From Elephas maximus indicus (Eukaryota; Chordata; Mammalia; Proboscidea; Elephantidae), in the NCBI RefSeq assembly GCF_024166365.1, contig NC_064838.1, positions 75,470,001 to 75,534,000 of the forward strand: DNA of 64,000 nucleotides, read 5' to 3'. The translations under genes and the position numbers were made by a program. Below the pieces are notes generated by a model that saw only the letters and a list, made by a program, of their open reading frames with translations, searched no databases and was not told the origin of the DNA. Below, in pieces: positions 1 through 11,892 of this stretch (the stretch's first letter is position 1; each line of letters begins with the position of its first letter).

Positions 1-1742
1 AACATTTGTATGGTGTCGGCTTTTACCCTGGGTTACATGGAGAGCCATTGCAGTAGAGTAGATTTATGATATGATCCGACTTATGAGTTTAAATGGTAAC
101 TGTAGCTGCCTTGCTCAGGGTAGGCTACTGGGGAAAGGAATGCAAAGATAAAAGCAGGGAGACTAGGTAAAATTCAATTGCAATAACCTAGATGAAAGAT
201 GATGGTGGCTAGGAATTAGGTGACAACTTTAAAAATGATAAGAAGTCTTTGAATTTGGTAAATGCATTGGAGTTAAAGCCAACAGGATTTCCTGGTAGAG
301 TGAAAGTAGGGAGATAGAAAAACAAATAGACCAAATGCACCATCAGTCAAGTTGGAGGATGACATGAGTGGAGTCAGTTTGGGGATGGGAGGAGAACCAG
401 GAATACAGCTTTGGGTTTGTTCACTTTAAGAATTCTATTTGTCATTTAGATGGAAATATCATGAAGCAGTTGGGTTTTCAGGTCTTCACCTCAAGAAAGA
501 AGTCTGGTCTGAGACACCTATTTGGAAATCTTGGTCATGTAAAGAGAGTATGTGAAGGAAGAAGGATAGATCAACTGAGTTAAATGCAGATAATGGATTT
601 AATAAAATGAGAAATGAGCAATTGCTGTTAGATTTAATGATGCAGAGGCCAAAGGTGACCTTGAGAAAAGGATTTTTAAAAAGCATTAGGTATTTATGTG
701 TGAGCGAAGGGGGTTTAAAAAGAATGGAAGGAGAGAAACGGAAGATAAGCATTATTGAGTTTTTCTGCAAAAGAGGGAGAATGAAATGGGATATTAGATA
801 ATGAAGTGGAGTCAAGGAAAAAAAAATTTTTAAAGATAAAAAAGTTAATGAATTGCTTCTTTGCTAATGTAACTGATCCAGTAGAGAGGAAAACACAGAT
901 GAAATAAGACACAGAAGAGATTCTTAGGCAAGTGTCCTTGTGTAAGCAGTGAAGAGATGAGTTCCCATACAAAAGAGAGTTTAATTGCCTTTGGTAAGGG
1001 TCACAGATACTTCATTTACAGAAGCAGTCAAGAATGCAGCATATAAGCGAATGGAGGCTGGAATAGTAGTGAATTTTTCAAATTCTAATACGGAGGTAAT
1101 CATATAATTTGCAAGCTAATATTAGTAACAGCAAGTTATTAGTAACAGCAAGTCCTTATAACAACATTAAGGCCACTATTTGTTTCAGAAGTCAAAACGT
1201 CAAAAAAAAAAAAAAGGTTAGGCATTGAGCTGTTAAATAATTTGCTTAATATTAAAGACTTTTTAATGTGAATTAATTTGGGGATTCCATAGAACAGATA
1301 AAAAATTTGTAAGATCTAAAAAAAAAAGTTTTTTTTAATTGACAGGTAATAGTACAGCAGGAATGTTCAAAACAGCTCATACATGTAATAGAAGATGCAG
1401 ATTCTGAACCTACTTTTTTTTAAAAAAGTGACTTAAACAAGATAGAAATTTATTTCCCCCTTACATAAAGGAAGCCCAAGGCAAGTAGTATGGGGATAGT
1501 TTATACAGCTAAACAATATCAGGGTTATAGGCTCCTCAGTCTTGCATATCCAGCAACCTCAACACACATGCTCATGGTCCAACATGGCTGCTTGAGTTCA
1601 AACCACAATTCAACATTCAAAGAATTACCGTTTACGTTACCACTTTCATTTATATTTTACTGGCCAGAATTTAGTAATGCTAGCTACATGAGGTGCTGGG
1701 AAATGCAGTCTTTTAGTTAGCAGTAATGAGTCTTCAAAAAAA
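1..1742. other. OR4C15 downstream flank (array unit 1)
   Basis: Non-coding DNA lying 3' of the minus-strand receptor gene. Much of it aligns by eye, in the same orientation, with about 18699-20090, which flanks the receptor pseudogene. Examples are the matching stretches at 25-70 and 18705-18770, 185-240 and 19090-19150, and 470-800 and 19380-19770. It is therefore part of an old duplicated unit. It holds only short A/T runs and small unsupported reading frames. I see no gene in it. Confidence 0.7.
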
Positions 1743-1945
1743 AAAAAAAGTTTGCTACCCAGTCGATTCTGACTCATAGTGACCCTATAGGACAGAGTAG
1801 AACTGCCTCCTAGGGTTTCCAGGATTGTGATCTTTATGGAAACCAACTGCCACACCTTTCTTCTATGGAGCAGGTGGTGGGTTCAAATCATTGCCCTTTT
1901 GGTTAGCAGCCAAGTTTCTTAGCCACTGCACCAACAGGGCTCTCC
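1743..1945 (-). repeat. AfroSINE, long variant
   Basis: Antisense AfroSINE. The RTE-like 3' part (CCAGTCGATTCTGACTCATA) comes first, then the body, then the tRNA-like head (complement of CCCTGTTGGTGCAGTGGC) near 1920-1945. The body carries an extra segment (about 1825-1880) compared with the short copies elsewhere in the window. It is absent from the corresponding flank at 19750-19850, so it inserted after the flanks duplicated. Confidence 0.85.
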
Positions 1946-2365
1946 AGCTGGGATCAGCATCCAAAATATAAACATTTTTTTCAGCTGAAAGTGTTTCAGG
2001 AAGCTCCTGTTCCTAATCACTGAGGTATTTTGTCTTTCTTCCATGAAACTTCTTCAGAGGATGGTGTGAATGGCAATAAGTTAAGCAGATAATCTGATTT
2101 CTCTTTTTTTGTGATTTCCTTTGATTATTATATTCTAAATAAGAATAAAATTCAGCTCTCTTATGTTTACTTATAAGGATACTGAGCTGCCAACTCTCAG
2201 ACGCTGAGTAACCTAAGGGCAGAAGTAGCATTTCCAGACCTCCATTGTAGTGTTTTATGCTGCATTACATTACTTTCTGTCTTACAAGGACATCCTCTGT
2301 AAAGTTCTTGGCTAAGTCTATTTTTCCCCGTCTTGAAGTTTTTTTTTTTTTTTAAGTATTATGTT
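1946..2365. other. Receptor 3' flank
   Basis: Non-coding DNA between the SINE and the receptor stop codon. It aligns with about 19845-20100 beside the pseudogene, including the T-rich run immediately downstream of both receptors. It probably includes the receptor 3' UTR, but I see no clear polyadenylation site. Confidence 0.6.
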
Positions 2366-3301
2366 TTATTTTTCATCAGAAACCACCACCAATCTGGTCC
2401 ACAATTTCCTCATGGCATTTTTCACTTCCTTATTTCTAAAAGTGTAAATCACAGGATTGAGCAGGGGAGTTAGGATTGTGTAAAATATGGCCACCATCTT
2501 GTCGAAGGAGAAAGCAGATGGAGATCGTGCATACTCAAATATACAAGGGACGAAAAACAAAACCACGACAGCAATGTGAGATCCACAGGTGGAGAGAGCT
2601 TTCCACCGACTTTCAGAGCTGTGAGTTCTCAGCAAGAACAAGATGACACAATAGGAGATAAGCAACAAAGAGAAGTTTATGATGCAGAAAAACCCACTAT
2701 TGGCAACCACCAAAAGGCCAAGGATGTGAGTGTCAGTACAGGCAAGCTCCAATAATGGATACAAATCACATAAGAAGTGATCAATGACACTGGGGCCACA
2801 AAAGGGCAGCTGGAAAGTAAAGAGAATTTGTACCACAGAATGCAAGAAGCCCCCTGCCCAGGCTACCCCCATCAGAATGCCACAGAGCCTCCAGTTCATG
2901 ATAGAGGGATAGTGCAAGGGCTTGCAAATGGCCACATAGCGGTCATAGGCCATGGCAGTGAGAACAATCATCTCCACTCCACCAAAGAAGTGTTCAGCAA
3001 AGACCTGGGTCATACAGCCTTCGAAGGAGATGGTTTTCCTCTCATAGAGGGAGTCCACAATCATCTTTGGAGCTATGATGGAGGAGAAGCATGAATCCAG
3101 GAAGGACAGGAAGCCTAGAAAGAAGTACATGGGGGAGCCCAGGAGTGCCGGGCTGCTGACGATGGTCACTATAATTAGTAAATTGCCCCCAACAGTTGCA
3201 ATGTAGATAAACAAAAATACAACAAATACTATTTTTTGAACTTTTGGATTCTGTGAAAGTCCCAAGAGGATGAACTCGGTAACAAAGCTTTGGTTTTGCA
3301 T
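2366..3301 (-). CDS. OR4C15: Olfactory receptor, family 4 subfamily C, OR4C15-like, intact
   Basis: Odorant-sensing G-protein-coupled receptor of the cilia membrane of olfactory neurons, expected to couple to Golf. Single coding exon of 311 codons, the usual length. Visible landmarks: N-glycosylation site N3-Q-S; TM1 about 23-47 with GN at 39-40; PMYFFL 57-62; extracellular cysteines C96 and C178; [10 protein letters not shown] 117-126 with an intact DRY; SY at 216-217; KALSTCGSH 234-242; PLLNPVIY 279-286; basic C-tail ending VVVSDEK. The N-terminus ([10 protein letters not shown]) and the C-tail closely resemble my memory of human OR4C15. The open frame extends four codons further to a TTG; I chose the ATG giving MQNQSF, while the ATG just before it is equally possible. 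No stop or frameshift. Orthology is inferred, ligand unknown. An upstream untranslated exon is usual in this family but I did not identify one. Confidence 0.9.
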   Translation of the reverse strand: MQNQSFVTEFILLGLSQNPKVQKIVFVVFLFIYIATVGGNLLIIVTIVSSPALLGSPMYFFLGFLSFLDSCFSSIIAPKMIVDSLYERKTISFEGCMTQVFAEHFFGGVEMIVLTAMAYDRYVAICKPLHYPSIMNWRLCGILMGVAWAGGFLHSVVQILFTFQLPFCGPSVIDHFLCDLYPLLELACTDTHILGLLVVANSGFFCIINFSLLLISYCVILFLLRTHSSESRWKALSTCGSHIAVVVLFFVPCIFEYARSPSAFSFDKMVAIFYTILTPLLNPVIYTFRNKEVKNAMRKLWTRLVVVSDEK

Positions 3302-5284
3302 CATTTCAGACAAAAGATGAAACCTACCACAGTGACCAAGTAGAATCTGATATTATAAGAAAGAGAAATTTTCCCCAGAACAGCTTATAGTATTAGCACA
3401 GTCTTCAACACGTTGGGGCATCAGATGCCAAGTTTTTTTAAGTGCTTCTGTTATTGTTAAGAACACAAAATTAGAAATTTGTTAAAGATGGTAGTGAGAC
3501 ATCAGGCAAAATTGAGGTTAAATACTTTAAAATAGTCAGAGTTTCAATTGGGAGGGGGAATAGTCTATGTGGTCAGGATGACAAGTAGTGTTTATCTTAG
3601 GTGCCAACTCTGATTAGTTCACAGTGGCTAATTAGAGTAAATTGATGTGAAGAATTCTGTAACACATCCAAGCTCTGAGGAAAAGAGGACTGTAATGTAT
3701 TTCTTATACCTGTCATTGACCATGACGTGGGAATCAGAATGACTTGCATGGGAAAAGTCTCTCTCACCAGGGAACTGCCTTACCTACAAAGAGAAGAAGA
3801 GATAGCATGCAGTTTAAGAGGCACTTGGAAATCATGCCTACTCCCTCAAATGTTTCTTTAAAAGTCTGAGCTGAATTGGGCCTTCAAGATGAATTAATTC
3901 ATTCCTTAAAAAAAAGAAAGGCCTATGAAAACATCTAGCTATATGCTTAGAAAATAATAAGTATATTTATTATATTAAGTATTGGGTTTTTTTTTTCCAT
4001 CATTTTAAAATGAAAACAGAAGGCAATAAAAATAATAATACCTACCTGAGAGTGTTGTGTTGATAACTAAGTGAAATAATGCAAGGAAAGCAATCGCTCA
4101 GTGTCTTATGTTTAGGATACAGTCCAGGTGAGGTCTCATTATCTCTATGTTACTGGTAACAAACTCATGCTTTGAGAGGTTAAGTTAAAAAAAATCAACA
4201 GAAGATGGATCTGGGATTTTCTGGCTCCAAAACTGGAGTTTCTGCCACTGGATCAATGAGAAAAGTGGTGAGAATGTTTCTTTTCAGGGAGAACTTCAGA
4301 GCAAGGATGCCCTTTCTACGGCTTCCACCCACCTCTCAAGATTAAAACCTTCAGATTCCCTTGTGCATGTATAAATGAGACACCTCAGTGAAAGAAATTG
4401 CAAGTGTTTTATAATCAGAAGGTAACGGCCCAACCATATACATACATATCACATACATACAAATGACAACAACCAGATAGGTTAAGGAAAAGAAACAACA
4501 TATTAAATATAAACTAGTCTTGAATTTTACCAATTATTAACCAATTATTTCTAGGATGTGGCCCAATATGATCAAGTACAATCCTCAAGGTACATCTGAT
4601 TCAAAATTATATAGCCTTGTTGTAAGATAGTTCATATATAGCTTATCTGATCATCTCACAGGACTCTGATGAGGGCCAATTTTGAAAACATAAAAACGTT
4701 GCTTGTGATAAAGAACTGTTGCAAGCTGTGGTTATTATTATCCCACTTAATAAGCCAGCTGCTTTACCCATTGAAACCATTTCCATGAGTCAACCAGATA
4801 ACTACTTCAACTTTTGGTATCATTTCCCATAGGCAGACAGGGCTTTGAAGAATGACGGTGTCCTTCCTTACATGCATAACAGAAATTTATCAGTCAATTT
4901 ACATAAATATGTTTGCTAATAAGATAAATAAAAGAACAGTGTGGCTTATCGTGAGAATTACTGATAAACTAACTTTGTTGAATGTAACTTAGAATTTAAC
5001 AAATAAAACTAACAAATATACAATTGTGTGCATTAATGTCTTCTGTTTGCTTGCTTTAAAAACAACCATTTCCTCTTATTCCCAGGGTTTAGGGAATTTT
5101 TTTTTTTTTTTAATTGTGCTATCACTGTTAACCCCATATCCAGCTACAAGCTTTCACTCAGAAAACTAGAAAATTGACTAAACCCAATAAGGTCCTTGGG
5201 TCTGTCAGCAACCACTTATTAAAAATTAAAGAATATCAGTATGTGATCCAACAGTACTCAGTTTAGCCTAGAACCAAAGCAAGA
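3302..5284. other. OR4C15 upstream flank (array unit 1)
   Basis: Non-coding DNA 5' of the receptor. From about 3806 to 5240 it aligns in the same orientation with 12680-14145. Shared stretches include the GGAAATCATGCCTACT segment, the polyadenine-rich middle, the CCAGCTGC segment near 4757 and 13627, and the AAAACAACCATTT segment near 5059 and 13931. It is the upstream part of the duplicated receptor unit. The receptor promoter and 5' exon should lie here but cannot be pinned down by eye. Confidence 0.65.
4010..4262. repeat. MIR-related fragments
   Basis: 4020-4110 resembles the 3' part of a MIR (ATAATACCTACCTGAGAG followed by GTGAAATAATGCAAGG). 4140-4260 resembles a MIR on the opposite strand (GAGAGGTTAAG, then GGATCTGGGATTTTCTGGCTC). 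Both recur in the duplicate at 12900-13140, so they predate the duplication. Confidence 0.5.
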
Positions 5285-5450
5285 GAGACAATAAAGTTAA
5301 ACGAATAACAACATCAACTCCAGGCTCATACAGGCCTGGGTTCAAATCCAAGCTTTCCTATATGGTTATTTCTCAAAACACAAGTTACTGAAATCCTTGG
5401 TTCCCAAGTCTGGAAAGTGAGTATAATAAGAATGCCTATAGATAGAACCA
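5285..5450 (+). repeat. MIR SINE
   Basis: The core resembles MIR: CCTGGGTTCAAATCCAAGC, a degenerate middle, then TCTGGAAAGTGAGTATAATA. It is old and diverged. Confidence 0.6.
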
Positions 5451-6089
5451 CATAACACATAAAAACGTTCAATAGGAGATAAAGACCCAGACCACTGACA
5501 CAGAGAATTGTCAACATTTTTATTAATTCCTGTTTTACAATGAACAGGGCTGATAAGTACTTTTACTGATAAGCTCTTTGAGGCATTCTTTTATTAAGAT
5601 AAATATGTAAATTTTTATTTGGTCACAGTGTAGGTATGCTTATTTTTTAATGCATAGCACTTTAAATGGCTTTTATAACCCCTCAGTAGCTCTCAGACCC
5701 ATAGGAGTCCATTTCTACTTCAGGCAGCTTCTTTATGCAAAGAAAATCTAATAAACTCTATATTGTTCTATACTAATCTATATTAATGATTAAGTAGTTC
5801 TTAAACATTTCTCTTTTTTTTTTTTTTTGGAATTCTAACAGCAATACACTTTTAGAATTAAAATGCTCATTAGATACAAACAAACCAGCCCTTTCTGGTT
5901 TCAGATAAAAGGATTTTCCAAAATTAGCATTAAAGTGTTGACAGTGGAGAATACAATGTCTTCAAGGTTTACGATTTTAAGTTATTTAAAAGGCAATTGT
6001 CCTGAACTTGGCCCTAGAACAGGAAAAGGGCAGTAATGGAAGAACTAGGGAATTATGAATAAAGCCTAGAGTTTCATTAATAGTAATAT

Positions 6090-6250
6090 TCCAATGTTCG
6101 TTTCACAGATTTTACAAATGTGCTCAGGGTTACATAGGATGTTACCATTAGGGGGAGCTAGGTGAGGAGTATGCAAGAACTCCCTATGCCATCTGTGCAA
6201 CTTCTCTGCAAATCTAAGGTTAGGCAAAATTAAAACTTTATTTAAAAAAA
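6090..6250 (+). repeat. Old L1 (L1M-type) 3' end
   Basis: The segment GATGTTACCATTAGGGGGAG, then CAAGAACTCCCTATGCCATC, then GCAACTTCTCTGCAAATCTA, ending in an A-rich tail near 6240, has the pattern of an ancient mammalian L1 3' terminus. Confidence 0.5.
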
Positions 6251-6284
6251 ATAGTAATAATTGTTCTGTTTCTGCTATCAAAAA

Positions 6285-6480
6285 GACAGCCATCCCAGCT
6301 TCGTCATGGACTAGCCATGTGCCCTTGAGCAAACCACTCAGCTTCTGTGTTCTCTCCTATAAAGTGGGGACAGTAACACTTGTTCAAGCTGCCTCACTTA
6401 CAAGAGTCCAATAAGACAGTTAATATGAAAGTGATTGGCAAAGCACAGAGTTTTAAAAATGTGATGTAATGAGGTTGGTA
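6285..6480 (+). repeat. MIR SINE
   Basis: Degenerate MIR core: CTAGCCATGTGCCCTTGAGC, AACCACTCAGCTTCTGTG, then AAAGTGGGGACAGTAACA. Confidence 0.6.
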
Positions 6481-7277
6481 TTATTTTCAAGCAGTAACTA
6501 CACACAGAAAATGAGCTAGAAAACTGAATCGCCTTAAGAACAAATTACGTTTTAAAATTTTTTTTTGTTGTTGTTAAAATTATACTAATTGCTAAAATTG
6601 CAATGAAACTGTTTCCATTCATATAATCCTTTTGGAAAACACTTTAATAAATATTTCTGACTCATAAACACATTTGTATCGTGTATGGCGGATACCCCAC
6701 CTCTAAACCATTATTCTAAAAGTGAAATGAAGTAGAGGAAGTTTTATAACAAAAGGTGATGCAGTAACATTTATAAAAATAAAATTTTAGAAATGTCCAA
6801 AATGTTTAAAAATAGGAAGATATTTATGTAAATCAGGCTACGTCAAATTAATAGGGCATGATATTGTGAATAAAATGCTAATTAAGAACATAAAGACACA
6901 GAAGATGAAGTACTTTTACAATATGTTAAATGAGAAAAACGAAAGAAAAATTGTAATATTCTTGCCCATTTGTATAGATATTTTAATATAATTTTAAAAT
7001 CTAAAAGGGAACATATGAAAATGATAGAGATTTTTTTCTTTTCTAATTTGGGTTTTAATATGCATCTTTACATAATCCTATGAATATTTAAAATTTTTAT
7101 TTTTAATCAAGGTTAAACCCAAAATACCAAATTCACATCAAATAAACAGTTCAGAAAAAGGAGATGGTATTTGGGGATAATTTTATTATTTATTCAATAT
7201 AATTTGTTTTTATAGATGGAATTATCATACTAACATAATTTGGGTTAGACTGTTAAACTGAAAACTTAAAATTATCT

Positions 7278-7437
7278 TATACCTGCTGCCATGGAGTCAA
7301 TTCTGACTCGTAGCAACCCTATAGAACAGAGTAGAACTGCCCCATAGAGTTTCCAAGAAGCACCTGGTGGATTCGAACTGCCGACCTTTTAGTTAGCAGA
7401 CGTAGCTCTTAACCAAGGTGCCACCAGGGTTTCCAAA
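7278..7437 (-). repeat. AfroSINE
   Basis: Antisense short AfroSINE: CCATGGAGTCAATTCTGACT at the left (its 3' part) and the complement of the tRNA-like head, GTGCCACCAGGGTTTCC, at the right. Confidence 0.9.
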
Positions 7438-7528
7438 AATTATCATATACTTTCCATAAATCACCATATACTTTCCATAAATCACCATACCATGAGGTCC
7501 AGCTTTACCCAGCCCTTATACTCACATT

Positions 7529-7692
7529 GGCGCCCTGGTGGTGCAGTGGTTAAGAGCTATGGCTGCTAACCAAAAGGTCAGCATTTTGAATCCATCACCT
7601 GCTCCTTGGAAACCCTATGGGGCAGTTCTCTGTTCTATAGAGTCGCTATGAGTCAGAACCGATATGATGGCACCTAACAACAACAACAACAT
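7529..7692 (+). repeat. AfroSINE with RTE-type tail
   Basis: Sense copy: head GCCCTGGTGGTGCAGTGG, body with CTCCTTGGAAACCCTATGGG, and an end (GGCACCTAACAACAACAACA) identical in form to the RTE 3' terminus. That end is evidence that the SINE uses the RTE machinery. Confidence 0.9.
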
Positions 7693-8753
7693 ACGCACAT
7701 TGATATCAATTTTAAATTCATGTCTCCATCTTAGCAAGCAGCTTATTCTGCCCACATTTCTCCTAGAAGATCCCATGGTCTTTCCTTTCTTGATAGCCAT
7801 ACACTGTACCAAGCATTGCTTAGGTTTCCCTCAAGGCCAGCTGTGAACTGTGGGCTCTGAGGCATCTCCTGGGGCTGTGACCTTGCAACTTTGCCTCCCC
7901 GCCCCCACCAATAGCCCCCTTCCTATTAGTTTTAATAGGAAACAGCAAAATTAATTATAATGCCAATCTTTCTGAAAACAATAGAAGCTTCTGTTTCAAC
8001 CTTGGAGTATATATAACATTCAAATATATGTGCAACAAATAGTAATGTCATTATAAGTAGTGTTTTTGTTACTGTGTTTCAAGCAATGAAGATATAAATG
8101 TATACTTTAGAATAATTTATATACATATATATGTGCCTAGCAGTCACACTGGCATATGTGTATGTATTTCTATATAAATATGGTTATTATAAATTAAAAG
8201 AATAAAAATAAATCCTTTTCTTAATTACTCTTCCAGTTAAGTTCCTTTGTCTACTGCATTTCTGATTCAGGGTTATTATTATGATCTACTTCAACAACAT
8301 TTATATTTTATTGTCTACCTAAGCATATTCCCTTCTCTGACAACCTGAGAAACCTCTTCTCTTCACATTAGATGCTTTTCACTCCCTCAATGTTGTTCTC
8401 TAAACATCTCATCTTATACTTTTGCTATTTCTGGAATTAAAAGATAATTCCCTGTTTCCACCTGTGCCCGTCCTGTCAGATGCCTGAAATTCTTTAGTCT
8501 CTCTTAACAGCTTAGCTCATTTCAGGAAAGAAACACAGGTCACCCCAACTAGCACTACAGCAGTTCAGAGCTTCAGTCATTTAAACATTCTTGAACAACT
8601 CTGAGACAGAAACCTAACACTACTTTTGGCATAAAACACACTTAGTGAAAATTTCAAGTCAGAAGACTGCTCTGTGATTTGAGTAAATCTCTCTTTCTTA
8701 CTCTTAGTGCCCTAACTTGTAATGTTTGTAGAAAAATTAAAGCCTATATTATT
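7693..8753. other. Intergenic DNA, nothing recognised
   Basis: Mixed-composition non-coding DNA with a TA-rich stretch near 8115-8180. No coding frame, RNA gene or repeat that I can name. Confidence 0.5.
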
Positions 8754-8970
8754 GGCACAGTTGTTAAAAAGCTACTATGAGCTGTGGATGCTAACCAAAA
8801 AGGTCAGCAATTTGAATCCACCAGGTGCTCCTTGGAAACCCTATGGGGCAGTCCTACTCTGTCTTATAGGGTCAATATGTGTTGAAATTGACTTGACGGC
8901 AGTGGGTGTTTTCCTGGTTGCACAGTGGTTAAAGGATCAACTGCTAACCAAGCACCACTCAGGGTACCAT
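8754..8970 (+). repeat. AfroSINE plus a second SINE head
   Basis: 8754-8912 is a diverged sense AfroSINE (GATGCTAACCAAAAAGGTCA, CTCCTTGGAAACCCTATGGG, GACTTGACGGCAGTGGGT). At once after it, TTTTCCTGGTTGCACAGTGG (8911-8930) restarts the tRNA-like head of another copy, which stops by about 8965. This looks like a partial tandem copy or an insertion into the tail. Confidence 0.75.
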
Positions 8971-9249
8971 GCTCCTACAGCAGTATTCTTTACAGTCTCA
9001 GAAAATTCCACTTTTCAATCTAAAACACCAGGCTAGGGAGCTTGTTTGGGGATAAATGATAAATGAGAATTTATTCAGAAAGAATAAACTAAAATGCCAT
9101 AGAGAGAGCTAGGACAAAATATGTACCTGTAGCACTCCTAAGTTATTTGGATTTAACTTGAAGATTACGAGCTAAAAATAGATCTAATTTTGTAATACAT
9201 TAATTAATCGGTACTTCTAACCCAGAAAAAGGTTTGTGTTACTTTACCC

Positions 9250-9404
9250 ATCCTGTTGCCGCCTAGTCGACTCTGACTCATAGTGACCCTATAGGACAGG
9301 ATAGAACTGCCCCATAGAGTTTCCAAGGAGTGCCTGGTGGATTCGAACTGCCAACATTTTGGTTAGCAGCTGTAGCACTTAACCACTATGCCACCAGGGT
9401 TTCC
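9250..9404 (-). repeat. AfroSINE
   Basis: Antisense AfroSINE: GCCTAGTCGACTCTGACTCA at the left, then GGTTAGCAGCTGTAGCACTT and GCCACCAGGGTTTCC at the right. Confidence 0.9.
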
Positions 9405-9411
9405 TGTATTA

Positions 9412-9620
9412 CATTAGCTGCTATTTGTTGAGCATTTATCATGCATCGCTTCATATATTTCCACAAACCTTGCTAACATCATTATTCCTTTTAAAGACGA
9501 GGCATCTAAGAATCAGAAAGATGTCACTAGCCCAAGTGTATGCTTCATTGATCAACCCATGTATTATATACATCATTGTCTGACTTCTACACTCACACTG
9601 TTAAGCACTACATCACACAT
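9412..9620 (-). repeat. MIR SINE (antisense)
   Basis: Degenerate antisense MIR: TTTGTTGAGCATTTATCATG, then CATCATTATTCCTTTTAAAG and GAGGCATCTAAGAATCAGAA, ending with CACTGTTAAGCACTACATC. Confidence 0.5.
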
Positions 9621-10395
9621 TGAAAATCCCTCAGAAAATGCAAAAATGTGAATTATAAACCTCACCATGAACGAATCCCTTGAAAATTCTGTGATGGCAA
9701 CCTCCTATTCTTTATCGAGAAAACTCCATTCAGTGGCTGGATAAAATATGAATAGTGTTTCCAAATCTTACTCCTACACCTAAGAGAGAAAGAGTTTCAC
9801 AGGCACTCAAGGTGAACAATATTCCCGCTGCTTCTCCTGTGCTGCCTTCAGCAAGTTCTCAGGGAACAAAAACGAAGAAGCAAAAGATTCCTTCTTTAGT
9901 TCCAACTGGAATTTAAAGAGGTTTCCCTGAGAGGACATGAACCTGTAGAACTGCCTCTCATTTTCCCACAGGGTTTGAATATTTCCCATCATTATAATTC
10001 TCCAAGACACTGTTTTATGTGGTTGGATTTTTTTACGTGTTTGCAAAACTTTTATAGCCCTGAGCAATTAGGTTATTTTTTTCTCCTTTTTTAAATGCTT
10101 CTGAGTTCCTATGTGGAGATGCTTTCACTTCCCTTTATGTTCAGGAATTGAACACTATGTACGCTGGGATGGAAACACCTGTGTTCTTACTAAATGCAAG
10201 AGCTAAGTTCTGGGACAAGGCACAGCATCAATCCATGAGCGTAGCGTGTGTTGTCTTGGGCAGGGGTGGCAATGAGTGCTTATTAAAGAATATAATATTT
10301 TGTAGATATGGAAAAATATATAGATTAATCCAAATATTATTTTTTCTCTCAATACTTGATCTCAATATTCCATGACTTTGAATCTAAAAGTCTGA
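9621..10395. other. Intergenic DNA, nothing recognised
   Basis: Non-coding sequence. Short reading frames at 9807-10067 and 10148-10375 have no recognisable domains and no repeat match, and I do not support them as genes. Confidence 0.5.
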
Positions 10396-10397
10396 TT

Positions 10398-10612
10398 TCT
10401 GTCCTTGAGTGGTACAAATGGTGAATGCACTCAGCTACTAACCAAAAAGCTGGAAGAGCAAGTCCAATTCCAGGCACCTCAGAAGAAAGACCTGACAAAC
10501 TGCTTCCAAAAAATCAGTTCCGGAAAACCCTATGGAGCACAGTTCTACTCTGACACATATGGGGTCCCCAAGAGCCAAAGCCAACTTGATAGCAACTGTG
10601 TCTATTTTTGTT
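10398..10612 (+). repeat. AfroSINE, RTE-5'-like body variant
   Basis: Sense SINE. The head at about 10404-10460 (TTGAGTGGTACAAATGGTGA, then CTACTAACCAAAAAGCTGG) is followed by a body at 10478-10550 (AGAAGAAAGACCTGACAAAC, then AAAACCCTATGGAGCACAGT). That body resembles the RTE 5' UTR at 52640-52700. It ends in a diverged SINE 3' part. Confidence 0.75.
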
Positions 10613-11486
10613 TTTGAAGATCTTTACTCTTGTCATTTATTTGAAAAGAATGAATGACAGTAGTGTTTACTTGGATGGAATGTAGCATAACTACTGCACT
10701 TGGAGGGAAAACCTGGAGGTGGCCCATTAGGCTTCTTCAGAAAGACTCCAAACAAAACATTAGTTGCTCCATACAATCTTTAAACACTTTACTTATTTAT
10801 ATTGCTGTTCACACCCCACAGAAGCTGTAAAATTGAAGTGATTCATCAGAAAAGTGAATGCCCAGAAGCACCTTCATGTCAATCATCTATGGGCTTAAAG
10901 AACAAATGTTGCTTTCTTTTTATTAAAAGTTTAGATGTTTGCCCTGATCAGAAGATTTAGTTAACATGGGCCACACTCCTTGTGATTCAAGGACAGAAAT
11001 CCCCAGAAAACTGCCTGGCACATGGCATGGAGCCTGTGGAAAAACTGGCTGATCTCACTGGGTACCAGCAAGAGGGACACTCAGGGTAAAGGATGCCTTC
11101 CCCCACTCTCAAAAACCTCAGGGCAGAAGCAGCACCCCTGTCAGGACATGGACAGATGAGAGCTGATAAGGGCCAACACACGCTCGGCCCAATGCCAAAG
11201 ACCAAAAGTGGACCATTTTTATCCCAGAGCCTTGAACCTGTGCTGTGTAACCCAAAGCCAGGGTGTCAGCACCACTCTGGTAACCAAATGTAGTGAAATC
11301 TTGTGAAAAAAAAATAAAGATCCAGCCTGCTGAAGCCAATTATTTGCAAAACGACCCAAGTGGAACTATGGACCTAGCCACAAGACCTGGCATAACTTCA
11401 TCTGGGCTGAATGAGAGCTTCTGAAATCTTCAGGCTGACCCCATGGTTGGGATAGAGTATGAATAAAAACAACAACAACAACAACA
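10613..11486. other. Intergenic DNA, nothing recognised
   Basis: Non-coding. The part at 10980-11340 is more GC-rich than its surroundings and holds overlapping small frames on both strands. None resembles a known protein. It could be a repeat that I cannot name. Confidence 0.45.
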
Positions 11487-11644
11487 AAAAACCGTTGCCA
11501 TTGAGTATATTCTGACTCACAGCGACCCTATAGGACAGAGTAGAGCTGCCCCATAGAGTTTCCAAGGAGTGCCTGGCGGATTCGAACTGCGAACATTTTG
11601 GTTAGCCGCTGTAGCACTTAACCACTGTGCCACCAGGATTTCTG
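11487..11644 (-). repeat. AfroSINE
   Basis: Antisense copy preceded by a (CAA)n tail at 11468-11485, with CCATTGAGTATATTCTGACT at its left and GTGCCACCAGGATTTCTGG at its right. Confidence 0.9.
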
Positions 11645-11892
11645 GAGTATGAATAAGCAACGTGAAAAGGAGAAATAGGGAGGGGCCCTTGCAGTCAGGT
11701 CCAAGATGGTGTGCCCCACCGGGAAGTCACCATGGACTTCCCAATACCAGGAGCTAGAGAACTTAGAAAATTTTGCAGAAGATACTCCAAAGTGTGGAAG
11801 CTAGGACAGGGTTCTGTTTTTCCAGGTCTAAAGGTGGTGCTGTCTAAAATATTAGCTCTTCAAATCTATGAACATGAAATGAGAGTTTAATC
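11645..11892. other. Remnant of receptor-array unit 2 (downstream flank)
   Basis: 11822-11891 (GGTGGTGCTGTCTAAAATAT, then GAGAGTTTAA) aligns with 18424-18483, the start of the flank beside the OR pseudogene. The match stops where an RTE copy was inserted. 11650-11820 shows no recognisable repeat or gene. Confidence 0.6.

Larger units (their letters stand above)
5451..7277. other. AT-rich intergenic DNA
   Basis: AT-rich sequence with short homopolymers and no credible coding frame. Two ancient repeat fragments inside it are listed separately (6090-6250 and 6285-6480). I recognise nothing else. Confidence 0.5.

Noticed and set aside
2777-3094. 105-codon plus-strand open frame
   Set aside because: It is the antisense shadow of the intact olfactory receptor. 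A similar shadow appears over the pseudogene at 21556-21786 and over the OR4C11-like pseudogene at 44583-44828.
8722-9036. 104-codon plus-strand open frame
   Set aside because: It is a chance reading of an AfroSINE and its flanks.
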